From assembly GCF_000283155.1 (NCBI RefSeq), contig NW_004454177.1, forward strand, positions 1,982,128 through 2,046,127: 64,000 nt of DNA, written 5' to 3'. Both the position numbers and the translations under genes were made by a program. Shown here piece by piece: positions 9,986 through 20,520 of this stretch (the stretch's first letter is position 1; the number at the start of each line of letters is the position of its first letter). The notes below the pieces were generated by a model. It saw only the letters and a list, made by a program, of their open reading frames with translations. It did not search any database and had not been told where the DNA came from. Origin of the DNA: Ceratotherium simum simum (taxonomy: Eukaryota; Chordata; Mammalia; Perissodactyla; Rhinocerotidae).

Positions 9986-12780
9986 TATGGTGATGGGTGA
10001 TGATTACCAGTAAGATATTAGGTAATGTTGCTAGACTTTGCAAATAAAGATACAGGTGCCCTGTATTTTATGTCCATCTTCATATTAGAAGTTGCACTGA
10101 GAGGCCCCTGAAGAATACGGTCATCATGAATAATCTGTAGTGTGCATAATCTGCTGGTATTTAACAGAGACCTGACTGCTCCTGTTAATTTTTGGAACTT
10201 GTGCCACTTCAGATTGTTTTTGGAGTTGTGGAAAATGCTCCTCTCCCTGTTGATACAGGCCATGACACAGAACTTAGAAGAAGCTAGGAGACTAAGCAGA
10301 GCAGAAACAGCTGTAATCATCTTTCTCAGGCCCCATGATAGTTCTCCAATGGTGCAGAAACCTGTCGATAACACTCCCCTTGCAAGGTTCTGCTGGAGTT
10401 TAGAAAGCAGCCAAATTCTTGCTGTGCCTCTCCTCCTTCATACTCAGCGTTACAGTGGCATTCGGGAATAATTACCATTCATAATTATGTACTTTCATGG
10501 AAGAAAATATATACATCAGGTTCTCTTAGATCTTGAACCAAACTCAACCCCAGTTTGGCCACATTCTTATGGTTGGGGAAGAAAGAAGTCAGTTCCAGGT
10601 GTTCCTATGTCAGGGAAAACCATCTCCTTGACGAACTTTAGAAATGTTATGTGTGGCAAGAAATCTTTATAGAAACCAGCAATTTATTTGTTCCCTGTAC
10701 CAGGATAGTGCTCCCCTTCCAGCGTTTGCGGATCCGACTTCTCATGGTTCAGGTCAGACATGGTAGGTAGATTAGCCGGCCAAGTTATCCAACACCACAG
10801 CAAAAAATGTGAGTAAAGCATAGCAAACGAGGCTTATGGGTTCTGGGTTTTGGGGTCGTGATTACAGGTTAGGAGCTTCATACCAATTGCTTCTATCCCT
10901 TGACACATTTCCATTTTAAGGTTAAGTAGGTTTAATTACACAGCTCCTTTTCTCATCTTTGCTTCTTTTTGACATTACATAAGATATTTTAGGAACAGAG
11001 AAAGGTTAATGGGCCTATGATGGGGCCTAGAATTAACTTCCTTAATTAAGCCTCCAGAAGACATCTTTTCGTTTCTTCTAATGACCTGTCTCGGTTAAAA
11101 AAGACCCAAAGCTCCTGCAGTTTTGTGCAGGTCCTGCTTGTGTGAGACCCGCACCATCCATCACGTGATTGGAGCTTTGTCTTAGAGGATGTTCCTGATT
11201 CAGGCAACTGCTGTCATCAACAGCGGGGCTAAAGTGATGGACAATGAGAAGAAAAATCTGATCAATGTTGTGACTTTGGAAAATTCACCTTTGTGGATTT
11301 TAAACACTTACAGTCCAGGCGTCAATTTATTTTTATGGAGTAGATAGATGAATATCTCCCTCCTCAAATTAAGCTCATCAAATATATGTAAATTAAATTA
11401 CAATTTAAATGTACCAGACGGTTAGTGGACTACAATCAAAACCTTGCCATGAATCTTCTCTAAAACTCATATTCATACCCTTGATTTTTGTCTTATTATT
11501 TAAGAATGTTTACTATGTGTTTATTTTAGGTGAGGGCCAGCTGTACATTAATTTCTCCCTCTTTTTTCAAATTGCTCTCTTTGAGGAACAGTCATCATTG
11601 ATGAGATTTTGCAGAGCCCCTTGCAACATGATCAGAATTCTTATATATTTAAGGGCATTCCCTGTTTTCCTAATTCTTTTGATTTAGTTTGTAAGTATCT
11701 CATTTACATTTCTTGATATTATTGGAGCAGAATATATATGCTATTAGTGTTCTTGTTCTTCCAAAATGATAACTGTGGTGGTATTTTCTAATGGGTAATA
11801 TGTATCAGAATCTCCTTTTTAAATTCTGGTGTTCTCTCTCTATCAATACCTGGGCCATAGCTGATGGGTTATGATTTAGAGATATGGAGTAGGACAATGA
11901 AATCTAATCGATGTTTCTCAAAGTTCCCCCAGAGGATACTGCTCTGCACCCTATGTGTGTGTCTGGAAATGCAGTTTGCTTTAGAGCTCCAAGCCCAGGG
12001 CAGTGGATGGGTTCTATTGCCGCTTCTCCAGGTCTTCTCTCCTACCTGATCACAGAACTGTCTGAAAAGGGGAATTGTTGCTAAACAGCTTCTTGTGACA
12101 TTGACCTCAGCACTGAGCATGAAATGGAGAGCCATTATTATCCGAACTATGCAAATGTCAGAGTAAATGAATGTGCAGTTCATTGAAAAGGCTTGTTAGG
12201 GACAGAATCCTGAATCTGTTCCAGGTGTTTCCATGGATCGTCTCTCCCAGGTAATGGATCACTGATGGTTTGTTTCCTACTGTGTGTAGATATTTCAGTT
12301 TGTTAATGGACGTCCTGTGTTTTGTTATAAAGAGAGTTTATGGAGCCTAGATAGAGGTCTAGGAGAATGTCTGCAGAATGATGCATTCTTAAAAGCAGAC
12401 CTTGTCTCTCCTCTTTCCCTAATTCAGATATTATATAGTGTGGATGCCTGTCACCACTCAGTGTTTTATTCATATGACATACCCTGAGTTTAATTCTTTC
12501 TATCAGCGTTAATTATCTGTATTAAATAGAGTAGAAAATAAATGACCTTACGTCTGTCTTGCGCTCTTCTCTTCAGGACAGGGCTGGAATGAGGGGATTA
12601 ATCTGTAATAGGATAGGCAGACTGAGAGGTGGCAGGGAGCACATGGCATGGGGACAGAGGGTGTGCAGATCCAGCTGCAAAGGTCAGAGCATAATGTCTG
12701 AAGGGTAAGGTGACCTGAAGCGGTCAGCATCATGGAATCTGCAGTAATTAAACAGAACGTGATCAGGAGAAACCAAAAGC
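9986..12780. other. Long unique interval, no gene seen
   Basis: About 2.8 kb with no repeat I can name. The open frames here (10018-10374 minus and 10142-10471 plus, overlapping antisense; 11409-11687; 11869-12183) lack family similarity. Repeat-poor ancient DNA of this length is a reasonable place to look for conserved non-coding elements. Confidence 0.5.
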
Positions 12781-12789
12781 AAGCAATAT

Positions 12790-12935
12790 ATAGAAACTTT
12801 TCTGTGTCTTTGTTTCCCTCATCTGTAAAATGCGGATAATTCACTACCTAGTAAACTGGTTTGTTGCTAAGATTTAACGTGTTAATACACATAAAGTACC
12901 CAGAATGGTGCCTGGCACATAGTTAAGTTGCATTA
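12790..12935 (+). mobile_element. MIR SINE fragment
   Basis: The blocks tctttgtttccctcatctgt, aaaatgcggataattcacta and gaatggtgcctggcacatag give the 3' two thirds of MIR. The end merges into the 49-bp duplication. Confidence 0.8.
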
Positions 12936-13022
12936 ATGTGTGAAATAGCATTATTGTTATTGTTTCCATAGGCAAGTTGCATTAATGTGTGAAATAGCAT
13001 TATTGTTATTGTTTTCATAGGC
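12925..13022. repeat. 49-bp tandem direct duplication
   Basis: Copy 1 at 12925-12973 and copy 2 at 12974-13022 are immediately adjacent. Each starts aagttgcattaatgtgtgaa and ends ataggc. They differ at one base (tttcc versus ttttc), so 48 of 49 positions match. The first copy overlaps the decayed end of a MIR, so the duplication is far younger than that insertion. Confidence 0.95.
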
Positions 13023-13384
13023 AGAAACTGGGGTGTAAAGTGGGTTCTGGGCCTCAGAAGGAGGGGATAAGAATGCAAGGTGGAAGACGGTGCAAGTGTA
13101 GCTTGCCCTCTGAGGAAGGATGCTGAGCTGGAGCTCCTGAAGTCTTTCCTGCTTGAGGCCCAAATTGATCTCGGAGACCAGTTGAGCTGAGCTTGAAGCA
13201 GAGGGTCCCGTGAACACCAGTGGGGGGATACAGGGGAGCAGAGGTTGAGACCGAATTTCTAGAACTGTTTTCTCCAATTGAGCTCACCTCTTGTTTTTCT
13301 CCTCTTCTGACAACACCATCATGCCCCAAGGGAAAGATTCTGTGACCATCTGGGAGAGTGGCTGGTGTCCATGTTAACTGTCTC
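13023..13384. other. Unique sequence, no gene seen
   Basis: Moderately GC-rich. Two overlapping minus-strand frames (12957-13277 and 13054-13329) show no recognised domain. Confidence 0.5.
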
Positions 13385-13490
13385 AGACTGAAAGTCCCTA
13401 GAAGGCAGGGCTTGGTTGTGCCTTAGGCTGTAATTCTGCTGATCATTAGATGTCACAGGTCATTAGGTGTTTAATAAATGATTTGAAGTA
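13385..13490 (+). mobile_element. Probable LINE-2 3' end fragment
   Basis: The order ccctagaaggcagggcttgg to ggtgtttaataaatgattt resembles the terminal L2 'gggcaggg ... caataaat' region. Weak in the middle. Confidence 0.5.
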
Positions 13491-13689
13491 GATGTTTTTT
13501 CCTTTAGGGTAGTGGCACAGCTGACATAGGTAATTTTCACTATTAACATCAATTCCTTAATATCCATCATTGGAGAATCTCAAAGATTAATTCATTGAAA
13601 ATATTTTCACTAGATCTGTAGTTGCTGTGTAATTTTCACAGTTCCCAGGGATAACATGATAGCTATTTTACACAGTAACTGTATTCATT

Positions 13690-14460
13690 TGATTACTTAA
13701 TTCATCAAGCATTCATTGAGTGCCTACTATATGTTGGCAATGGTACTTGATACTCAAGATACAAAAGAAGAAGGTGACATGGTTCCTGGCCTCAAGGTCT
13801 GGTAGACTAGTGCAAGGACAGAGACAAGTTGACAAACACTACAGTTCAGTGAAAGTGCTGCTAATAGAGCAAATATGAAGTGCCATCAGGCTCCAAGGAT
13901 GATCAACTCTACCTCGTGGTGGAGAGTCATGGTCAAGAAGAGCTTCACAGAGGTGATAAAAAGAATGACATGGTCGTAAAAGGTAAGAAGAGGTTTATCT
14001 GGCAGAGAAAGAAAAAAGAGTATTCCCAGCAGAAAGGCAGCTTGGGCAAAGGGAGAGGCATGGAACACAAATATTAGGAGGTTGGTGGAAAAGTAGGAAA
14101 GTGGGAGAAATAGGATTGGGAAGGTAAAAAAAAGCAATATCACCAAAGACCTGGCATGAAAAACTTGGAAGTATTGACTTAATCAGAAGTCACCAGAGCA
14201 CTCCAAACAAGAAGATAATATGATCAGATTTGCCTTTGAGATGTCCTTTTTGATGACAATTTGGAGGGTGCAATGGATGAAAGCAAAATACTGCATAGGG
14301 AGACCAGGTATGCTGTTGAGAGACTATTTTAATGCCCATGTTATAGATGACAAGGATCTGAGCTAACGCAGGGCAGTGAGGATAGAAGGGAGGACTCAGA
14401 TTAAAAAATCATTTAGGAGGTAAAATCAACTGGATGTCTAGAAATGGAGGAGAGGCACTT
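13690..14460 (-). mobile_element. LINE-2 relic, antisense
   Basis: Begins with the inverted 3' end (tcattgagtgcctactatat) and runs through ggttcctggcctcaaggtct and agcttcacagaggtgataaa. It then passes atatgatcagatttgccttt and ends near tttaggaggtaaaatcaact. No frame is intact; the 13880-14146 open frames on both strands are chance. Confidence 0.8.
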
Positions 14461-14736
14461 TAATGCCAAACTTATGTACTATTAGTTATCACAGTCCACA
14501 ATGCATATTTTTCCTTCAAATCTTTACTGGTGATCCAAAGCAAATTCTGCTCCAAGAGCCCTTAGAGGAAAAAATGGAGGTGATAAACCTCCTTCATTTC
14601 AAGGACATTTTGGATTTTATTGGGGTCCTTTCTTTCTCCATTGAAATGCCCAGATAACCCAAGGTGGTCCACTAACTGAAATGTTACAGATGAAGCTAAT
14701 GGGGAAGCCAGAGAGTCCTGGTGTTAGTTTCTAGAT

Positions 14737-14886
14737 CAGTGCTTCCCAAATCTAATGTGCATACAAATCCCCTGGAGATCTTGCTAAAATGCAGATTCTG
14801 ATTCAGCGGGTCTGGGGTGGGGTTCTGCCTGTTTAACAAAGCTCCAGGTGCAGCCCGTGCCCTTGACCACGATTTGAGTAGCGAGT
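14737..14886 (+). mobile_element. MER5A-like hAT MITE
   Basis: The left end cagtgcttcccaaa is followed by aaatcccctggagatcttgc, agattctgattcagcgggtc and a right end near gatttgagtag, the MER5A order. The flanking 8-mers ttctagat (14729-14736) and ctctagat (14887-14894) agree at 7 of 8 positions, as expected of the 8-bp duplication made by hAT transposases. Confidence 0.85.
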
Positions 14887-14894
14887 CTCTAGAT

Positions 14895-15685
14895 TGTTTC
14901 ACAGAGAGGGAAATACAACTTGTTGGTGCAACAAAATGACCACAACCAGATTGCAATAATAGAGGAAAACAGAACAAGCCTCAGATTGTGCAGCTGCTCC
15001 TTCAGATCTTTCAGATCTTGTCTGGGTGCGGCCTCCTGAGCATGGTGTCTGTCCCAAGAAGAGAGCTGGTAAAGTCATATACAGTCATACACAGTCTGAG
15101 CCAATAGGTTGTCCTGGTGTTCCACAAAGAGCCACAAAAAGTTTTCTCATCATGCTGCCCCTAGCATTTCTCACTAAGTAATCAAGCCCTGACTCAAACC
15201 TGAAAATAACCCCTACCCGCAAACAGTCCCACCTAACCAAAATGGGATAGACTAAGTTTTGTTAAACTTGCTATGGGATTGAGGAATATTTTGGGTTAAG
15301 AGTTATAAAAAGCTCTTTGTAGCAATTGCAATATTTATGTACCTGTCACCACAGACAAACAAGACTGGAAATTTGTAAACTGACTCCTTCTTACCTTATG
15401 AGTCAGCACTCACCCATGTTTGGCCTCTACTCCCTGACCATGTAGTGCTTAAGTTACAGTTCGTTTATCTCCATCAGCTCTTTAATTATGAGAGCAGAAG
15501 TGCTGGGGACCAGGACCAGATGCCAGGGTTGGCATTGCCTGGTGAGAGACTGGCACTGACAAATGGCCTTGGGTGGCACAGACACAACCTGGCTTGCTCT
15601 GGTTGCCTGAAATAGAGAGGAAATTTTGCTGTAGGGAGACTGCAGTAGGCTCTGAAATTGAGAGGAGTCTGGTATGAGGAAAAAT
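14895..15685. other. Unclassified sequence, no gene seen
   Basis: Contains a small direct repeat (cagatctttcagatctt near 15004-15020) and unremarkable unique DNA. The 15454-15711 minus-strand frame has no recognised motif. Confidence 0.5.
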
Positions 15686-15689
15686 GCTG

Positions 15690-15805
15690 TCTTGGGAATC
15701 AAAAAAACCAATTCCAGCTCAACAATAACTGGTTATATAATTTTGGATGAGGCATTTTGTCTTTCTCGGTCTTAGTTTCTCTCTGTGAGAAATGAGGAGG
15801 TAGCC
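15690..15805 (+). mobile_element. MIR fragment
   Basis: Weak ordered match: aattccagctcaacaataac, ttttggatgaggcattttg, cggtcttagtttctctctg. Confidence 0.5.
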
Positions 15806-15810
15806 TAGGT

Positions 15811-16010
15811 CAGTGGTCTTCAAACTGTTCTCTGTAGAGCCCCACAGTCTTCATGGAGGTGCCAAGAGGATCAGGCAGGACCCACACAAGTCCCTTCCAA
15901 CTCTGGGTCATGTGAGTTTGAAGGCCCCCAACATGAACATGCTCTTGATTCTTGGTGTCATGGTAACATTTTTCCAATCCATAGCAATGTTCCCATTTGT
16001 GAGACCATTG
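15811..16010. mobile_element. hAT-type MITE with short inverted ends (unnamed)
   Basis: Starts cagtggtcttcaaac and ends with a run whose inverse is caatggtctcacaaatg, so the outer eight or nine bases form an inverted repeat of the hAT type. The flanking 8-mers gcctaggt and atttagat agree at four positions and differ only by transitions, compatible with an old duplication. I cannot name the subfamily. The 67-codon frame across it is not a gene. Confidence 0.6.
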
Positions 16011-17685
16011 ATTTAGATTTTGGGCTTTCTACAAGTCTTTTCTATACTCAGCACTGACAAAATTTTAGAGGATAAGAAACCTCCAAAAAAAAAAAAAATT
16101 AACTCAAATGCTGCCCTCAGGAATCCTATGATCATGGATCACACACAAGGAAAATATTTAGAAGAAAGCTTATTAACTATATGAATGTGACAGCATCTAT
16201 TGATTTTCCAGGGTATACCTCATCTTAAGAAAACTGACTGATTTCTGAAAAATCAGCTGCAGGGTTAAGTTTAGTAAACCAAACCAGAACTAACCCACTA
16301 TTTAAAAAATGCATTTATTCACGTTCCTGGACCATGAGCTGGAGTTGCATAGCTTGTGCAACCACTAGACTTGTCTTTATCTCAAAATATTTCTTCTAAG
16401 GAGTCTATAATCTTAGCAATTCATTTAAAAGAGGTTTACTTGTTTTCATTGTCTCCATTGTGTATTTACATGTGTTAAAATTCTGTGGACTAGACTAAAA
16501 GGATTGTTACTATATTATTCTTTCTCTAGCCCTGATCTTCCCAGGGTGGTTTTCCTTCAACAAGATGTACAGATATACAAGTTGTGAAGTGCCTACGAGC
16601 AAAGTTCAATCAAAGTGGCTATTTATATACAACTTGTATATACAATGGAGCATTTTACAAAGGATTTCCCTTTGTAACACTGACAACAGCACCTTAAAAA
16701 CAGCAGGCATACTTGTTGAATGACTGAATGACCATTCATTCATTTATTTGTTCCATGAAGTTGACCCCATCACAGAGCTTTGTATGAATTACTGTTTTCT
16801 TCTTTGGAGAACTGGTCTAAAGTTCTCTAATGCTTCTCCTAATAACTATACTTTCACTATGATTCACTCAGCTAGCTGGGGCTTCATATTTACCTGGCTT
16901 TGAAGATCAGTCCTCTTTTGGCAGAGGCTACACACTTGTCATTCTACTGTTCTGTTTCCTCCATAGGATTCTCCTCTTTGGCTCTTCTGCTTGGCCACAG
17001 AAGAATCATTCAACACAGGCTACCGACAAAGAGGGGCGTTTTTGGTGTGAATAAGGGTAAGTCATGATTAGTTAATAGAAGCTTGATTCTCAAAAATACA
17101 GTGAAATTTAGGGAATTTTCATCACATTGATTGTGGTTCTTTATTGGATTATGCCACAATATACAAGTTCATGTGCACCAATTTTGAATTTTAGTTTTTT
17201 TTTCATATTACAAGCAAATATCTACTTGAAAATTGACATCAGAAGATTGATAAGTTGGACTCAGCTTCCTGTAGACTTGAGAGCATCTCCAGAAAATAGC
17301 GTTATGTTCCTACCGTCCAGGAGATGGGGAATTGGCATTTCAAAGCATGATGTATGAGAAAGATAATCAATAAACTATAAAAATTATTGGATCATAGACT
17401 CTGGGAAATCTGTTCTGGAACTCAAAGGGTGAATGGGTTCAATTCACTTGGCTATGAAAAATATAGGTAAGATAGCATGAGACCAGTGAAGACATACTGG
17501 GAGAAGGGAGCAGAAGCCTGGGCTGTCATCTCCTTGCTTGACCTTGAGCCTCTTTGGAGCGTAGCATGCCCAAGCATAGATTAGGGACAGAAATATCTGC
17601 CCCTGACTTTTCAGTGACCTTTGGAGGTTTAAGTCGAGATAATAATGATGAAAACACTGTAATGCTAAAACTGCTACAGATAAAC
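16011..17685. other. Unique AT-rich interval, no gene seen
   Basis: Holds an A14 run at 16085-16098 and no recognisable gene or confidently named repeat. The 17127-17357 frame (76 codons) has no domain. Confidence 0.5.
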
Positions 17686-17689
17686 AAGT

Positions 17690-17920
17690 ACTCATCATGA
17701 TACGGCTGTGGCAAAAGGACAGGCATTGAAACCACACAGATCATTGTTCAAATCTCAAACTCTGCCACTTATGAAACCTTGAGAAAGACATTCAACTTTT
17801 CTGAGCCACAAAACTATGGCTTCACCTTTAAAACGGAGATAATAAAGTTCTTGAGGTGAAAATGTAATTTAAATATATGAAATCCCATACCTTATACAGT
17901 AGATATTCAGTTCATGGTTC
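17690..17920 (+). mobile_element. MIR SINE
   Basis: Ordered blocks ggcattgaaaccacacagatc, aactctgccacttatgaaac, ttctgagccacaaaactatg and a 3' part near ccttatacagtagatattc. Confidence 0.75.
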
Positions 17921-17964
17921 TTATCATCATCATTACAGGTAGGAAATAAGAAGGCCATCTCTAA

Positions 17965-18030
17965 AGCATTCATTTATTCATCAGATACTTTGAGTGTTCA
18001 CTACGTACATTGGAAATTAGATACAATTTA
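17965..18030 (-). mobile_element. LINE-2 3' end scrap
   Basis: The inverted terminal motif is visible as catttattcatcagatact followed by gttcactacgtacattgg. Confidence 0.5.
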
Positions 18031-18234
18031 ATGTCGACTTATGATGTCAGTGAAGACAACATGAAATCATTTTAATGCATATTAAGGGAATATGCTGCCC
18101 TTAAATAAAAAGTTGAAGTTCATAACTGACCAGTACGATTTACGTTGTGCACAAATTGTTTTTGTTTGTGTTGTTTGTTTTTAGATTTTTATAAAAATCA
18201 TTCATATCCTCACCCAGTCTTCCTTGTGATTAAC

Positions 18235-18285
18235 AACATATTTGCAAGATGGTCACACAGTGAAGTAGAGCTGGGACCTAGCTGA
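18235..18285 (-). mobile_element. MIR scrap
   Basis: The motif ggtcacacagtgaagtagag followed by ctgggacctagctga is the inverted MIR centre. Confidence 0.5.
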
Positions 18286-18345
18286 TAAACTATGGGCTCC
18301 TTGAGGGCAAAACCTGTGTCATAGTTAACTGTGCCTTTCAGTGCC
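18286..18345 (+). mobile_element. LINE-2 3' end scrap
   Basis: gggctccttgagggcaaaac and gtgcctttcagtgcctagg match the sense L2 tail. It abuts an antisense L2, so two separate insertions meet here. Confidence 0.5.
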
Positions 18346-18349
18346 TAGG

Positions 18350-19460
18350 AATAGTTTGTAGACTTTGGATTTTATTCTGGAGGAGATGGAAGCCATCTGG
18401 AAACTGAGGTGTATCATGAACTGACTATATTTGAAGAGATTTATTCTGCCTATTATAAAGAACGGGAAAGGGTGAAGCCAGGGAGACCTTTGGATGTCAT
18501 TGCAATAACAAGGGGGAAATACGATAGTGGCGTGGTCTTGAATGGCTGTGGTGGGAGGTAGTGATAAATGGTCAGATTCTGGATCTGCTTTGAGGGTAGA
18601 ACTATGGAATTTGCTGATGGATTGTAGCGTGGTGTGAGAAAAAGGAGTCAAGCCTGAGTCCAAGTATTTTGGACTGAGCAATGGGAAGGATGGTGTTGCC
18701 TCTTACTGAGATGAACAAGACTGGGAGCAAGTACGAAAATTTTTGAGGGGAAGATCAATGATACAGTTTTATACAACTTAAATTTGAGATGTATATTATA
18801 TACCCAAGTGAATGCAGAGTTGACAATTGGATATTTGAATCTAGATTTCAGGGGAAATGTTGAAGCAGGAGATACAAATTTGACAGTCATTGGAGTACAG
18901 ATGGTATTCAATGTCAAGGGACTGGAAGAGATCACCAGAGAGTGAATGAAGAGAGACAAGAAGATGAGGTCCCAAGACTGACTGAGCCCTAGACCACTTC
19001 AGTGTGTAGCGGTCAAGAAGATGAGAAGGAACCAGCAGAGGAGAACAAAAGGCAGAATGATAAGAAAGAGGGAAACTCAAAGAGAGATTGGTGTCTCAGA
19101 GACAGAAAGAAAGCAAAAAAGTAAAGATGTTTTAAGGAGAGGAAGAGAAAGTAGTCAATTGTGTCAAACGCTGCTAATAAGCCAAAGAAGATGAGGACTG
19201 AGAATCGATCTTTGGACTTGGCAAAGTGAAGGTTCATTGATAACCTTGACAAAAGCTGTGATGCTGGAAAGATTGGACAGATAACCTGATTGGAATGAGT
19301 CCAAAAGAACAGAGGAAGAGAAACAGAGACAGTGAGAATAGACAACTCTTATAGGATTTTGCTACAAAGGGGAGGAAAGTAATGGGGACAGGGGGGTCTG
19401 GGGGGGCGTGACTCCAAGAAAATGTAGGGTCTAAGGAGGGATGATACTGACACATATGGC
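18350..19460 (-). mobile_element. LINE-2 relic with recognisable reverse-transcriptase domain
   Basis: Read on the minus strand, conceptual peptide pieces line up with the CR1/L2 reverse transcriptase. In order from 19455 down to 18648 they are PSLDPTFSWSHAPPDPPVP, the palm block HFAKSKDRFSVLIFFGLL then AAFDTID, VLGPHLLVSLHSLSGD, the catalytic box region YHLYSNDCQICIS, and a tail resembling the 'KLNMSKTELLIFPPK' segment. The pieces fall in different frames separated by stops. The catalytic YADD reads YSND (codons at 18886-18897), losing the first of the paired aspartates. It is dead and non-coding. On the plus strand it looks like an anonymous purine-rich stretch. Confidence 0.88.
19384..19406 (+). 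other. G-run cluster (possible G-quadruplex)
   Basis: Runs of 4, 6 and 7 G separated by aca and tct lie within 23 bases, and the 7-G run can supply two tracts. This meets the usual four-tract pattern. It lies near the 5'-side edge of the L2 relic. Confidence 0.55.
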
Positions 19461-20335
19461 CCAGGCATTGACGAGTCAGACTGGATGCTGGCTCTAGGCC
19501 TGGAGCACAGTCTTGTAGGGCCCTGCTGATCCAGACTTTAACCCTTTGGTTGCTGGATTATGGCATTTCCAGGAGGTCCCAGGGGAACGGTTGGGGTGAA
19601 AAAAGTGTGAGAGGGGGTACTGGGAAGCTCAGGGTAGGGGGTGCTTACCAACAGACCCAGAAGTGTTTGCATATTTTAACAATCAGCATGGTAGTACCAG
19701 TGTGTTCCAGCTGAACATCAGCCTTGGATCCATAAAGAGTTTGTTTTTTCTTTATTATCTTCATTTTTTAAGATGAGGATATTGTAGCATATTTTCACAA
19801 TGATGAAAATGACCAGAAGAGAGGAGAAATTTGAAAATTTGATGATGTAAGAGAACAAAATGAGAATTATAGGGGATCCTTGAGTTGGTGAGTGAGGATG
19901 GGGCTAGTGCATAAATGAAAAGGTGGGTTTTGATAGAAACACAATCTCTTTGTCCCTTATAACAGGAAAGAGTGCAGAGGATAGGGGCACAGACCTAGGC
20001 TAGCTGCTAAGCGGTGGTAGAGGGCACGTGGACTTTTTTCCTGGTTGCTTCTATTTTCTCTGTGAAAGGGAAGATATTTATTAACACTTCAAATTTTTCT
20101 CTTCCTTGGGATCACTATGCATCTGCATTTTACCTGAGATTCATTTGGAATTCTGGGGAAATCCTGGCCACTAGACCAACTTTTGATTCAGGATCTGTGT
20201 CTCCCACCAGGAAACATGCACCTGTGGAACTTTGGTCCCATCTTGTGCTGTGAACGATGATCAGAGCCCAATTTCCTTTAGAGCCAGTTTATTTAGAATG
20301 TGATGACCCTTGGCCCTCTACTGCCCTGCTTTGCT
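19461..20335. other. Unique sequence, no gene seen
   Basis: No gene or named repeat. The frame at 20014-20253 (79 codons) has no recognised domain. Confidence 0.55.
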
Positions 20336-20339
20336 ATGG

Positions 20340-20446
20340 AGTGGCCCAGAGAGGAAACATTTCTTGCCTGGTATAGTGATGTATCCAGCGCCACCATAGA
20401 ACCTGACTCAGAGTAGGTGTTCAATAAATATTTCTTGAATGACTAC
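20340..20446 (+). mobile_element. LINE-2 3' end fragment
   Basis: ctgactcagagtaggtgttc then aataaatatttcttgaatga is the canonical L2 terminus. It is followed directly by the GGAA repeat. Confidence 0.75.
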
Positions 20447-20447
20447 A

Positions 20448-20520
20448 GGGAGGAAGGAAGGAAGGAAGGAAGGAAGGAAGGAACAAAGAAAGGCAGGAAG
20501 GGAGGGAGGAAGGAAGGAAA
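20448..20520. repeat. (GGAA)n microsatellite
   Basis: A nearly pure tract of about eight AAGG units at 20451-20482, then an interrupted purine-rich part to 20520. It grows out of the L2 3' end, a common origin for such tracts. Confidence 0.9.

Noticed and set aside
12925..13022. CRISPR-like or satellite array
   Set aside because: Only two adjacent units with no spacers; a simple tandem duplication in a mammalian genome.
18841..19345. Minus-strand frames with reverse-transcriptase likeness as a possible domesticated gene
   Set aside because: Pieces are in different frames, have stops between them and a lost catalytic residue; an ordinary LINE-2 fossil.
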